Below are positions 15,700 to 23,983 of a stretch of 26,980 bases of DNA, piece by piece. The DNA lies in assembly GCA_047973225.1 (NCBI GenBank), contig JBKEBQ010000014.1, forward strand, positions 1-26,980, given 5' to 3'. How positions within the stretch are numbered: position 1 is the stretch's first letter; every line of letters begins with the position of its first letter. Both the position numbers and the translations under genes were made by a program. The stretch comes from JBKEBQ01 sp047973225 (GTDB lineage Bacteria > Bacillota_I > Bacilli_A > Erysipelotrichales > Erysipelotrichaceae). The notes below the pieces were generated by a model. The model saw nothing but the letters and a program-made list of their open reading frames with translations. It did no database searches and was not told the DNA's origin.

Positions 15700-17250
15700 A
15701 TGTTCATAACCGTCAAAGATATCATTGACTTAGAAATATTTAAAAAATATAAAATCATCAGTGCCCATAACTCACTCAACAACAAAGTTGAATCAGCATC
15801 TTTTATAGAAGTTCCAAACTATAAAAAATACATGGTTCCCAACTCTATTCTAATTTCTACGTTGTTACAAGCAAAAGATGACCCGACTTTTTTATATAAT
15901 TTCATCTTAGAGTCTAAAGCAGCTAATATTAGCGCCTTGGTTTTAAAAAACAAAGGTCATCTTAATAACCTCGAACAAAAAACCATTGATTTAGCCAATA
16001 AACTCGATGTAACAATGATCGTTTTAGAAGATGATTGCAACCTATCAACAGTGCTCGCCAATATATCAAACTTAATTTTCTCTAGTCAAACAACGCTAAA
16101 AAAATCCATACCGTATTCCTATAACCTCTCAGAACGCTTCAGTAATTCAAAAAACTTCGAATCCTTAATTGAGATTATTAAAAGTATGCAACACTTTGAC
16201 GTTTATATCGAATTTAATGATCAAGCACCGCTTTTTTCAAGTAAAAAAATCCAAACACTGATTACACAAAATAAAAGTATCAAACAAAAAAACTTGAGTA
16301 AAATCGATGATCAAGTCATCATAAAAAATGAAGTGATTTCGAATGATAATCTATACTGCACTTTTTATTTATCATCTAGTGTTGAACATCAAGTCTATGC
16401 GCTTCACCTTCGTGAATACATTGAATTTATTATTCTATTTTTAAAGTCCAACCATGATCTGCAGAAGGAAAAAAATAAAACAAGATTAGAAAAGTTTCTT
16501 CGTAATCTTGCACGCATTTCTAGAATAGATAGTAATTTATTATCGATTATCAATCCCATTAAATTTCCGCTTGCGTTTTTATTCTATAAAGTACGCGTTG
16601 ATTTAGAGGGAAATACAAAAACCATTCAACTCATTCAAAGTCAAATTATGGATCAATTTAAAATCGCAAAAGAAAATGTTTTTTACTATCATACTGAAAA
16701 ATACACCATCTTTATTTTAGAAGCCTCGCAAGTCCCCGATTTAGAATCTTCTTTTTATCATTTAATCCAAAATTCTTTTGCGTTCATTAGCGATTTTTAT
16801 ACAAAAGTATATTGTTCAAAATTGGTAAAATCTGCTGGTGAGTTAAATGATACCTATCTAGATTCTTTATCTTTAATTTCAATTCTCGAAAAACACGAAA
16901 TCAATCGACCAAATATTTTTTTGAATGATTTTGCGACTTTGAATTTGCTAAAAAATGTAGACCACCGCTCCTTACTATCCTTTATGATTGACAATCTAAA
17001 AGGCCTCTTTTTAAAGGAAGATACCAATCATGAATTATTGGAAACCTTAGCCACGCTTATCCAAACGAATTTTCAACTGAAACTATGTGCAAATCGCCTT
17101 TTCATTCATTATAATACGCTACGCTATCGAATCACACAGTTACGAAAATTAGGTTTTGATATCAAAACCGTCAATTTCAATTCTAGTGATGTATCGCTAG
17201 CCATTACAATTTATTATTTTGTCTATTTACCCAATTTGAGAACTTTGTAA
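15700..17250 (+). CDS. PucR-family transcriptional regulator
   Basis: A 516-residue PucR-type regulator. Residues 1-125 are a PucR N-terminal domain (FITVKDIIDLEIFKKYKIIS, then VESASFIEVPNYKKYMVPNS). The middle region of about 280 residues is the variable GGDEF-like part. The C-terminus is an HTH_30-type helix-turn-helix: LLETLATLIQTNFQLKLCAN followed by IHYNTLRYRITQLRKLGFDI. I chose the ATG at 15700 because of the AGGAG before it and because the PucR domain starts there. PucR of Bacillus subtilis activates purine and allantoin catabolism in response to allantoin-related compounds, so divergence from the ureide operon supports a nitrogen-rich small molecule as inducer. The effector here is not known. 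Confidence 0.9.
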   Translation: MFITVKDIIDLEIFKKYKIISAHNSLNNKVESASFIEVPNYKKYMVPNSILISTLLQAKDDPTFLYNFILESKAANISALVLKNKGHLNNLEQKTIDLANKLDVTMIVLEDDCNLSTVLANISNLIFSSQTTLKKSIPYSYNLSERFSNSKNFESLIEIIKSMQHFDVYIEFNDQAPLFSSKKIQTLITQNKSIKQKNLSKIDDQVIIKNEVISNDNLYCTFYLSSSVEHQVYALHLREYIEFIILFLKSNHDLQKEKNKTRLEKFLRNLARISRIDSNLLSIINPIKFPLAFLFYKVRVDLEGNTKTIQLIQSQIMDQFKIAKENVFYYHTEKYTIFILEASQVPDLESSFYHLIQNSFAFISDFYTKVYCSKLVKSAGELNDTYLDSLSLISILEKHEINRPNIFLNDFATLNLLKNVDHRSLLSFMIDNLKGLFLKEDTNHELLETLATLIQTNFQLKLCANRLFIHYNTLRYRITQLRKLGFDIKTVNFNSSDVSLAITIYYFVYLPNLRTL

Positions 17251-17326
17251 TTCTATTATCCTTTTCATAAATGACACTGTATGAATAAAATATGAATTTG
17301 CTCATCAATACCAGATTTAAAAAGTA

Positions 17327-17364
17327 AAAAAACATTAGATGCATTCTTTTGTCTAATGTTTTTT
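17327..17364. terminator. Bidirectional terminator between convergent pucR and PTS genes
   Basis: A 13-bp perfect stem (AAAAAACATTAGA and TCTAATGTTTTTT) with a 12-nt loop sits between two converging genes. A-rich and T-rich flanks let it work on both strands. It ends the PucR-type gene and, on the minus strand, the second PTS operon. Confidence 0.9.
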
Positions 17365-17414
17365 GTTTCAAAATTCTTTATGAATGATAACTTTACTAGT
17401 TTCATATCCCCATT

Positions 17415-17825
17415 TTATTCGTCAGCTTCTAACACGGACATATCTAGATACTTTTTCTTTACATTAATTATTGATTCTTTTCCTATGTGAATCAATGTTT
17501 GTGCATCGTGACCTTGTTCAAGCATTACTGAAACTATCATTGCCATATTCATCCCGCTTATCACTTCAATATTTGACGATTCCATATACGCTTTAATACA
17601 TGTGTTGCAAGGTGATCCACCATATAAGTCAGCAAAAATGAAAACCGTGTGATTTGTTTCAAATGTATCAACAATTTCTTTAAGCTTTAATTCAAATTGC
17701 GTAATATTTTCCGTCTCTAAAAGACCGCAAGCGTATATATTTTCTTTTTTTCCGATAATCATTTCTACCGATTTTTTCATTTCCTCTGCTAGTCGCCCAT
17801 GAGATATGAGTATTACTTTATCCAT
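17415..17825 (-). CDS. PTS mannose-family EIIA, second system
   Basis: A 136-residue EIIA(Man)-type protein. LISHGRLAEEM places the phospho-accepting histidine at H9. FIFADLYGGSPCNT is the D-L-x-G-G-S-P-x-N family segment with a cysteine insertion pattern slightly different from the first system. It is the last gene of the second PTS operon, 16 nt after EIID. Only a low level of identity is expected with the EIIA at 4602-5021, so the two systems look independently acquired rather than recent duplicates. The sugar is unknown. Confidence 0.88.
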   Translation of the reverse strand: MDKVILISHGRLAEEMKKSVEMIIGKKENIYACGLLETENITQFELKLKEIVDTFETNHTVFIFADLYGGSPCNTCIKAYMESSNIEVISGMNMAMIVSVMLEQGHDAQTLIHIGKESIINVKKKYLDMSVLEADE

Positions 17826-17841
17826 ATTTATCCCTTCTTTC

Positions 17842-18657
17842 TTATGGAACCAAAATTCCCATAGCTGTCAGCACGATACAAATTACAATAACAAACAAAA
17901 TAAGTCTTGTAGTCGTCATTTTTTTTCTTCCTGCTAACCAAAATACAAAAAATGCAAGTAATGCTTGAGGTAATTTGGGCATGATTTTATCAAAAAAACC
18001 AGGACCCAACTCTAAGGAAGACTTTCCTATACTAATAATTCCTAAATTTAATTTCACCATAGATGCAAGCATTGCGCCTACAACAATTAAACCTAGTATA
18101 GATATTGACTTTGTAGCAGCTTTTAGTTTATCACTATATTTATTAATTACACTAACTCCTGACTTATAACCAATTTTGAAAAACAGAGGACGTAGGAAAA
18201 AAAGAACAAACAAATACCAGATTTCCCAAATTATAACGCCTACATAGCTTCCTTCTGCAGCCATAGTTGCTGCGATACTTCCAAATACTACTGAATTCAT
18301 TATCGCAAAAATGGTATCTCCAATTCCTGATAATGGTCCCATTAGTGAAGTTTTTAGTGATGCAATCGTATCAATTGCAGAAATCCCTTCTTTTTCTTCA
18401 ATCGCGAGATCCATACCAAGAACCATATGTGTCATATGTGGTGTGCAATTATATAATTGTGAATGCGCCATAACTGCCTTTTTCAAATCTTCTGAGTTGT
18501 CACCATATAATTTCTTTAATGCTGGAACCATTGTTGCTAAATATCCAGACCCCTGTAATTTTCCATAATTCATGCATAGTTGCCCCATTACAACCCAGCG
18601 CCAACTCAATCTATTTAGCTCTTTTTTAGAGAATTTTTTGTCTGTCTCATTCATCAT
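17842..18657 (-). CDS. PTS mannose-family EIID, second system
   Basis: A membrane protein of about 271 residues of the mannose-family EIID type. The N-terminal domain shows LSWRWVVMGQLCMNYGKLQG and HMTHMVLGMDLAIEE, followed by SLKTSLMGPLSGIGDTIFA, the T-x-LMGP-x-xGxGD signature. Hydrophobic segments occupy the C-terminal half. I chose the ATG at 18657 because the AGGAG lies six nt before it; a TTG at 18672 and ATGs at 18663 and 18654 are alternatives. It overlaps the EIIC stop by 11 nt, so the pair is probably translationally coupled. Confidence 0.87.
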   Translation of the reverse strand: MMNETDKKFSKKELNRLSWRWVVMGQLCMNYGKLQGSGYLATMVPALKKLYGDNSEDLKKAVMAHSQLYNCTPHMTHMVLGMDLAIEEKEGISAIDTIASLKTSLMGPLSGIGDTIFAIMNSVVFGSIAATMAAEGSYVGVIIWEIWYLFVLFFLRPLFFKIGYKSGVSVINKYSDKLKAATKSISILGLIVVGAMLASMVKLNLGIISIGKSSLELGPGFFDKIMPKLPQALLAFFVFWLAGRKKMTTTRLILFVIVICIVLTAMGILVP

Positions 18658-19456
18658 ATTCATCTCCTTCAAAATTCGAAATATCTATTCCGTCTATTAC
18701 ACTCAACTCAGTTTTTTCTTGAGATTGTTTATAAATAAAATATGCAATCACAAATCCAAATAGAGCGACACCTATTGTTGTAAGCGCGAGATATGATGAT
18801 AATAAAAAACCTAAAATAACAAAATGAATATTCTCCTTAGTAGGTAAATATTTTAATAACACAACAAATCCCACAATAGGCAATACGCCTCCTGCTACAC
18901 TAAAGCCATTGACTAGCCATATTGGTGTATACATATCTAAAAAAGATACTAGACTTTGTCCCACAATCAACCCTAACGCAACAGGTATAGCTCTTCCTAA
19001 AAATAAAGGTAGCGCCCCTAAACAGTTATACGTTACAATTTTATTCAAATTAACTTCTTCTACTGCCTTATCAATTTTTCCTTGAAATAAAGAGTTACAC
19101 ATTTTTGCTAAAACATCACATTGGATAGTTAATGCTGCAACAGGTATTCCAAATGTGACAATATAATTTTGTGCTACATCCATTCCACCATTTAAACTGG
19201 CAAGCGCAACTACCAATATGCAGGCTGATCGATATTCTGGAATACTAGAACCTCCAATAGCTGCCATACCCAAAGCCAACAATTGAAATGATCCTCCCAC
19301 CATTAAACCCAGCTGTAAATCGCCAATAACTAATCCAGTAACAATACCTGTCAATACAACATTGTGATAAGCTCCTGTCATGAAACTCATCGCATCCACA
19401 TAACTAATACCCGCAAAAATTACTAATATAATAATTTGCCATATTTCTAATCCCAT
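18647..19456 (-). CDS. PTS mannose-family EIIC, second system
   Basis: A 269-residue polytopic membrane protein. It begins GLEIWQIIILVIFAGISYVD, then GLVIGDLQLGLMVGGSFQLL (about 38-57), the family signature, and GGSSIPEYRSACILVVAL where most members have PxD/E-x. The C-terminus is an acidic tail (ELSVIDGIDISNFEGDEYDE). No ribosome binding site lies close to the ATG; the nearest strong one (AGGAGAGG) is about 45 nt upstream and serves a tiny leader frame. It partners the EIID that it overlaps. Transported sugar is unknown, though such clusters often handle amino sugars or glycosaminoglycan fragments. Confidence 0.87.
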   Translation of the reverse strand: MGLEIWQIIILVIFAGISYVDAMSFMTGAYHNVVLTGIVTGLVIGDLQLGLMVGGSFQLLALGMAAIGGSSIPEYRSACILVVALASLNGGMDVAQNYIVTFGIPVAALTIQCDVLAKMCNSLFQGKIDKAVEEVNLNKIVTYNCLGALPLFLGRAIPVALGLIVGQSLVSFLDMYTPIWLVNGFSVAGGVLPIVGFVVLLKYLPTKENIHFVILGFLLSSYLALTTIGVALFGFVIAYFIYKQSQEKTELSVIDGIDISNFEGDEYDE

Positions 19457-19475
19457 AATTATTGTAGTGTAATCA

Positions 19476-19499
19476 TCACTTATTTAAATGATGTATCAC
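19476..19499 (-). other. Possible 7-codon leader frame before EIIC
   Basis: GTG-ATA-CAT-CAT-TTA-AAT-AAG-TGA starts about four nt after an AAAGGAGAGG ribosome binding site and ends about 20 nt before the EIIC ATG, which has none of its own. It could translationally couple or attenuate EIIC. It may also be chance. Confidence 0.25.
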
Positions 19500-19562
19500 A
19501 CCTCTCCTTTCTTTAAAACTTAAAACATCTATTTTTAAATCATTCAGATTAAATTGCATAAT

Positions 19563-20030
19563 CTAATATATTTCTCCTGTATCAGAGGGCGTTTGTTGAA
19601 GATATATCATCGTTCCAAATGATTTGATTTTATCCAATTGAACAATGTCTTCTTGATTTACATACACTGATCTTCGCAACATTTTTGACGTATTACCCTT
19701 ATCTGACATATTACCTAATATGACTTTATCAAAATTCACATTATTTTCTAACAAAGTAGCAAAATAATCTGGCTTTTTACAAACAATAAATATTCTATCT
19801 TTTTCATATTTATCAGTTTTCAAATTTTTAATAGCTTTTTCTACACTTAAAATAGATAGTTTACAATTGCTAGGACATGCCATTTTTAAAGCCATTTTAT
19901 CAATTGATGAAACTACCAAATCATTATCAATAACCATGATTCTAGTTGCCTTCAAATGATTTGTCCATGCTGTTGCTACTTGTCCGTGTATGAGTCTTTC
20001 ATCAACTCTTGCTCCTACAATATTGCTCAT
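19563..20030 (-). CDS. PTS mannose-family EIIB, second system
   Basis: A 155-residue EIIB(Man)-type protein. ARVDERLIHGQVATAW gives the phospho-accepting histidine as H15. MACPSNCKLSI and DKVILGNMSDKGNT are family segments. It starts with ATG after an AAGGAGG ribosome binding site that lies inside the end of the upstream 836-codon gene, overlapping it by 29 nt. The gap to EIIC downstream is 106 nt, unusually long for this operon. It transfers phosphate from EIIA to the incoming sugar. Confidence 0.9.
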   Translation of the reverse strand: MSNIVGARVDERLIHGQVATAWTNHLKATRIMVIDNDLVVSSIDKMALKMACPSNCKLSILSVEKAIKNLKTDKYEKDRIFIVCKKPDYFATLLENNVNFDKVILGNMSDKGNTSKMLRRSVYVNQEDIVQLDKIKSFGTMIYLQQTPSDTGEIY

Positions 20031-22512
20031 CTTTTTTCCTCCTTTCCAAATATTTCACATGATCAAACTCTGTTGAAATCATCAGTCTTCCTGTAATATG
20101 TTTAACCTTATAAGCTTTCCCCCATTGCGTATCTACCACTTCGTATTGAAATGATTCTCCAATACTATTTGGCTTAACCGAATTTAGTAACAACTCACAC
20201 TTCTCAGGTTGATTGTTTTCGGGAAATATATATGCTGTTGCATCAATTAGTCCTTCTAATAAAACCCTACGTTTCATTATCATACTAACTGGTCCATACT
20301 CACTCATTAAGATCGTACCTTCTCTTTGTTGAACGAACACTCTACATTCTTTATTAAACGCCCTAGGAAAATGATATTCCCCTATTCCATTTTTTATAGC
20401 TACTTCGTGTCCAATTAAAATAGGAACACCTAAAGGAAATTTCATTTTGCATGTCGTTGTTGTATCTGGAACATAGCCAGAAAAATAAAATCCATTAGAA
20501 TGCCTACGAGAGAATATAATAGGTATCTTTGCATCATGGTTTACAAGTGGTGCTTCATAATGCAACGCATACCCCATCAAGTTCAACGCATATCGAAATT
20601 CAGAAGATGTCGTGTATCTTTCCCCCTTAGGATATGGTATCAACAAGTTATTTCCTTCTTTCACATAATGATCGTTTGTTCCTCTTATCCAAACCAGTTT
20701 CCCTATTTCATGCACATACACGGATGTCACTCTATCCTCTGATCCGTCTGAAACGCTCACTAACCTTTCAAATTTTTCATTGTCTTCGCAAACCGCTACT
20801 GTATCAATCCCACCATCCGATAACTCTGATGAATGAAAAATTGAGTCTGCGAACATTTCATTTTTAAAACTATCATGTTTGTTTGACACGACTCGCAACT
20901 CACCTTCAATAGGTTTTATGCAATCTAAGTTGAGTATTTCTTTAAGTTTCTGACTAGCTCGACTCAATGATCCATATAAAATTAATTTTCCACCACGTTC
21001 ATAATGATGTATCAGAGTCATTTCAAGTGCAGACCCTGATAATGGTATCGGAGTAATGACAACCGATTCATTTGCGAATGTAGTATTTTTATTTTTTTCA
21101 GACACAAAATTAGAAGTAGAGATAACTGTCGATAAGGGCAATCCGTTATTAATAGCACCGATCATTAACCAATCTTCAAAAAAAGCTTTCTTTAAGTTAT
21201 ATTTATTCTCCTCATTGCTACTTGATTGATATTCTTGAAAAGGATATACCCAAAGAGTAGAAGAAATTCTGTCCGGCATTTGTTTATAACTTTTTAATAA
21301 ATGCGGGATGGTTGAAGCAACTGCATCTTCGGGCATTTCTCCAAAAGAAGTGTCGATCGTTAATACATTGAATAATTCAGGTAAATCTATTTTACCTTTT
21401 TCATTTATTCTCGCAAGCGATAATGGAATATAAATATCATGCGGTTGCCCCTCATATCGATCAAACCATGGACTATTCAACCACCATGGATCATGCAAAT
21501 AATATCTGAACATATACTCTTTATTTTTAGGTATTTCTGATATTCTAGACAAATAGCCTATGATCTCCAGTCCAAAATTTTTATCCAGCGCTGCCCAAGG
21601 AGAATTCGGAGGAGGAACAATGTTGAAATCTCCATAATAAATTTCTTTTGTTGCAACACCGTCGGTTGCAAAATCAATTCCAACGCTGAGATTCGTACCT
21701 CTTGTTTGCACCTCGTAATGGGGACATGTTTCTCTGAAATCTCTCCAAAACTGTAATGTCTTAAACTTAATTTCATCGATCTTTTGCTTATCATCAAGAA
21801 ATTTTTTACCGTCGAACAAAGGTCCAACTGTAGACCAATTTTCTGCGCCAAAACCAAACCCATTCGATAACCATATATAATCTATATCCATATCCTTAAG
21901 AAAACAATTTGTTTGACTACCCAGAAATTTTGCAAAAGATAACCCTTCTGGAATTCCATTTGGATACGAACAATACGAATAATTGTCTGCATGTAATTTT
22001 TCATAGCTTACCACAAAACTTTTTTCTCCCATACTGCCTGCAGTGCAAATCTCTTTATGTCTATGATATTTAAAATCTGATACCGAAAACTCCGGTCCTG
22101 GGTCAAAAGTAGCCCCAATGCGAATTCTTTTCTTTGTGTTTTTTTCGCCCACTTGTTTTATTATTTGAACTATCTTTTTTAAATCATGATAAGTAAATTC
22201 CACGGGATTGCTTGTATATAAATATCTTTGTGCATGTGGACTTAATTTTAGTGGATCTTGTTCTTTATTCCAATCGCCTTCGAATTCATTGGCCCTCCCT
22301 ATATATTTACCCCACTCAAATGTGTCTTCCATCTTTCCCGCATAATCTAAAATCTCGCTACCATCTCCACACCAAAGTAAAATAGCAATAGATTCAAAAT
22401 TTTCTATTATTGGCGTCCATTGCCTATATATTTTTTCACATATATTTTGAATGTAACTTTCGTTCTTTTCTTTAAATGGTTTTAAACTCATTTCCAATGT
22501 GATTTCTTTCAT
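20002..22512 (-). CDS. Unrecognised 836-residue protein, glycosidase-like, first gene of the second PTS operon
   Basis: I do not recognise this family. The protein has 836 residues, no signal peptide and no membrane segment, so it is cytoplasmic. The first 430 residues look like a TIM barrel with aromatic, acidic loops: IGATFDPGPEFS (132-143), LSNGFGFGAENW (215-226), VGIDFATDG (277-285), YYLHDPWWLNSPWFDRYEG (337-355). Residues of about 455-560 (GGKLILYGSLSRA) recall the glutamine-amidotransferase-like domain of GH42-type beta-galactosidases, and a beta-rich part follows. I chose the ATG at 22512 with AAGGAG upstream; 18 extra codons further upstream have no signal. Being the first gene before EIIB, EIIC, EIID and EIIA, it most likely acts on the imported phosphorylated sugar, for example as a phospho-glycosidase. 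This is inference. Confidence 0.75.
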   Translation of the reverse strand: MKEITLEMSLKPFKEKNESYIQNICEKIYRQWTPIIENFESIAILLWCGDGSEILDYAGKMEDTFEWGKYIGRANEFEGDWNKEQDPLKLSPHAQRYLYTSNPVEFTYHDLKKIVQIIKQVGEKNTKKRIRIGATFDPGPEFSVSDFKYHRHKEICTAGSMGEKSFVVSYEKLHADNYSYCSYPNGIPEGLSFAKFLGSQTNCFLKDMDIDYIWLSNGFGFGAENWSTVGPLFDGKKFLDDKQKIDEIKFKTLQFWRDFRETCPHYEVQTRGTNLSVGIDFATDGVATKEIYYGDFNIVPPPNSPWAALDKNFGLEIIGYLSRISEIPKNKEYMFRYYLHDPWWLNSPWFDRYEGQPHDIYIPLSLARINEKGKIDLPELFNVLTIDTSFGEMPEDAVASTIPHLLKSYKQMPDRISSTLWVYPFQEYQSSSNEENKYNLKKAFFEDWLMIGAINNGLPLSTVISTSNFVSEKNKNTTFANESVVITPIPLSGSALEMTLIHHYERGGKLILYGSLSRASQKLKEILNLDCIKPIEGELRVVSNKHDSFKNEMFADSIFHSSELSDGGIDTVAVCEDNEKFERLVSVSDGSEDRVTSVYVHEIGKLVWIRGTNDHYVKEGNNLLIPYPKGERYTTSSEFRYALNLMGYALHYEAPLVNHDAKIPIIFSRRHSNGFYFSGYVPDTTTTCKMKFPLGVPILIGHEVAIKNGIGEYHFPRAFNKECRVFVQQREGTILMSEYGPVSMIMKRRVLLEGLIDATAYIFPENNQPEKCELLLNSVKPNSIGESFQYEVVDTQWGKAYKVKHITGRLMISTEFDHVKYLERRKKDEQYCRSKS

Positions 22513-22583
22513 GGCTTCTCCTTTTCTAAGCAAACAATAAATCGATAAATAATTAATTACAATCACATTTTAAATTTAGACTT

Positions 22584-22628
22584 AACGTTCCTAACTTCTT
22601 ATTTGGTTTTCTTTTTTTTAGGAACATT
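22584..22628. promoter_or_regulatory. Spaced inverted repeat upstream of the 836-residue gene, candidate operator
   Basis: AACGTTCCTAA (22584-22594) and TTAGGAACATT (22618-22628) are 11-nt inverted copies differing at one position, with centres 34 nt apart, about three DNA turns. It lies between the minus-strand enzyme gene and the divergent RpiR-family gene, so it is a candidate for RpiR binding or looping. No convincing promoter hexamers were found close by. Confidence 0.45.
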
Positions 22629-22713
22629 GGTTCAATCTGGAAGTTATCATCTATAAATATATATACTTTTCATCTAATTTAGGATATCGTTGATGACATG
22701 AGGAGACTTCATT

Positions 22714-23559
22714 ATGGGATTAATTCACAAAATAAAAAACAATAACCAACTTTCGCGATCTGAACAAATACTTCGTAAATATATTTTGGCTAATAAAAAT
22801 TTAATATTTAATATGAACACTGATGAAATTGCGAAGTGTAATTATGTGTCAAAATCTACATTGACAAGATTTGCTAAGAAGATGGGGTTTTCAGGATGGA
22901 ACGAGTTTAAGTTACAATTTGTTAAAGAAATATCGTTTACGGCGGGAACAAATGAAAACATTTGTTTCAACTATCCTTTCATGGAAAAAAATGATATATC
23001 TGATATTGCAAATAATTTATTTTCGCTAAAAAAGAATACTCTTAGCCATCTTTTTTCATCAATTGATCTTTTACAAATAGAAAAAACTTTGCCTTTGATC
23101 AAGAATAAAAATCGAATTCATATATTTGCAGAAGGTTATTCTCTGTTAGCGAGCCATGATTTTTGCTTTCGTATGACTAGATTAGGAAAGGTTGTCACGA
23201 ACAATAATGATGTTGGTATAAGCTATAATGCACTATCTTTATCAAAAAATGATTTAGCAATCGTTGTTTCATACACAAGCAAAACAAGAGAAGTGGTTAG
23301 AGCATTTAATATCCTTATAAAAAATGCTGTCCCTATAATATCGATAACTTCTGAAGACGCCAATGATTTCCGAAACGAATCGCAGATTTCAATAAATATA
23401 CCTAGAGAAGAAGACATCTATTCGAAAATTGGTAACTATTCTACTGTTGATTCCATTAGAACCGTTTTTGACTTAATTTATAGTTGCTTTGTTGCTGATA
23501 ATCCAATGCTCGTAATGCAAAGAATTCATGTAGCTAGAAAAATCGACAAGAAAATTTAA
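22714..23559 (+). CDS. RpiR-family transcriptional regulator of the second PTS operon
   Basis: A 281-residue RpiR regulator with a complete layout. The HTH_6 domain holds NTDEIAKCNYVSKSTLTRFA (35-54) and KKMGFSGWNEFKLQFV. The SIS domain (about 110-260) keeps the expected pattern: IHIFAEGYSLLASHDFCFRM, then DLAIVVSYTSKTREVVRAFN, where S-Y-T-S-K-T is the sugar-phosphate loop, and VPIISITSEDAN. It is divergent from the 836-residue gene and starts with ATG eight nt after AGGAG. A phosphorylated amino sugar or sugar phosphate is the likely effector. Contrast with the regulator at 5232-6104, whose SIS loop is degenerate. Confidence 0.92.
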   Translation: MGLIHKIKNNNQLSRSEQILRKYILANKNLIFNMNTDEIAKCNYVSKSTLTRFAKKMGFSGWNEFKLQFVKEISFTAGTNENICFNYPFMEKNDISDIANNLFSLKKNTLSHLFSSIDLLQIEKTLPLIKNKNRIHIFAEGYSLLASHDFCFRMTRLGKVVTNNNDVGISYNALSLSKNDLAIVVSYTSKTREVVRAFNILIKNAVPIISITSEDANDFRNESQISINIPREEDIYSKIGNYSTVDSIRTVFDLIYSCFVADNPMLVMQRIHVARKIDKKI

Positions 23560-23898
23560 TTTATTAGTATCGAAGTTCAAAGGAAAACCAAAGTCAAAAA
23601 ACTTTTGTAGAAGCAAAGAGTCTGATATTATCAATTGTATGAATTGCTTTATAGGCTCGAATGAAGCAATTGGATTATCAGCACTAATTAGAACTATTGT
23701 TTATAAGGTCACGCTTCCATATTCAACCGGTGTAACATATCCATTTTTTGCTATTGCTTTATCATATAATACCTTTTACTTGGTTTAAATTATTCGCAAG
23801 AATATCATATAGTTTTTCTTTTTACCAATAGTTCCAATAAACTTGTAACACTCAAATAAGCCTAGTTTAATTGCCGAATAAAACAACTTATGCAGTCT
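23560..23898. other. Gene-free stretch, possible decayed sequence
   Basis: AT-rich, about 340 nt, with stops in all frames. A minus-strand segment reads IAKNGYVTPVEYGSVTL before a stop, which faintly recalls the C-terminal end of IS3-family transposases (TPVEYR), but the match is too short to call. No other feature was seen. Confidence 0.35.
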
Positions 23899-23934
23899 AA
23901 AAAAGAGTGAAAACTACTCTTCCCACTCTTTTTT
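23899..23934. terminator. Bidirectional terminator between convergent rpiR and agaI-like genes
   Basis: An 11-bp perfect stem (AAAAAAGAGTG and CACTCTTTTTT) with a 14-nt loop and T runs on both strands. It sits 49 nt after the stop of the agaI-like gene on the minus strand. Confidence 0.9.
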
Positions 23935-23983
23935 TAATCTATTGTTAGCATATCAAAATAGGTGCTCTCCTCTTATTTCAAAT

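Noticed and set aside
23700..23770. IS3-like transposase C-terminal fragment (TPVEY on the minus strand)
   Set aside because: Only about 15 residues resemble the family, with no flanking inverted repeats or further coding sequence; the match could be chance.
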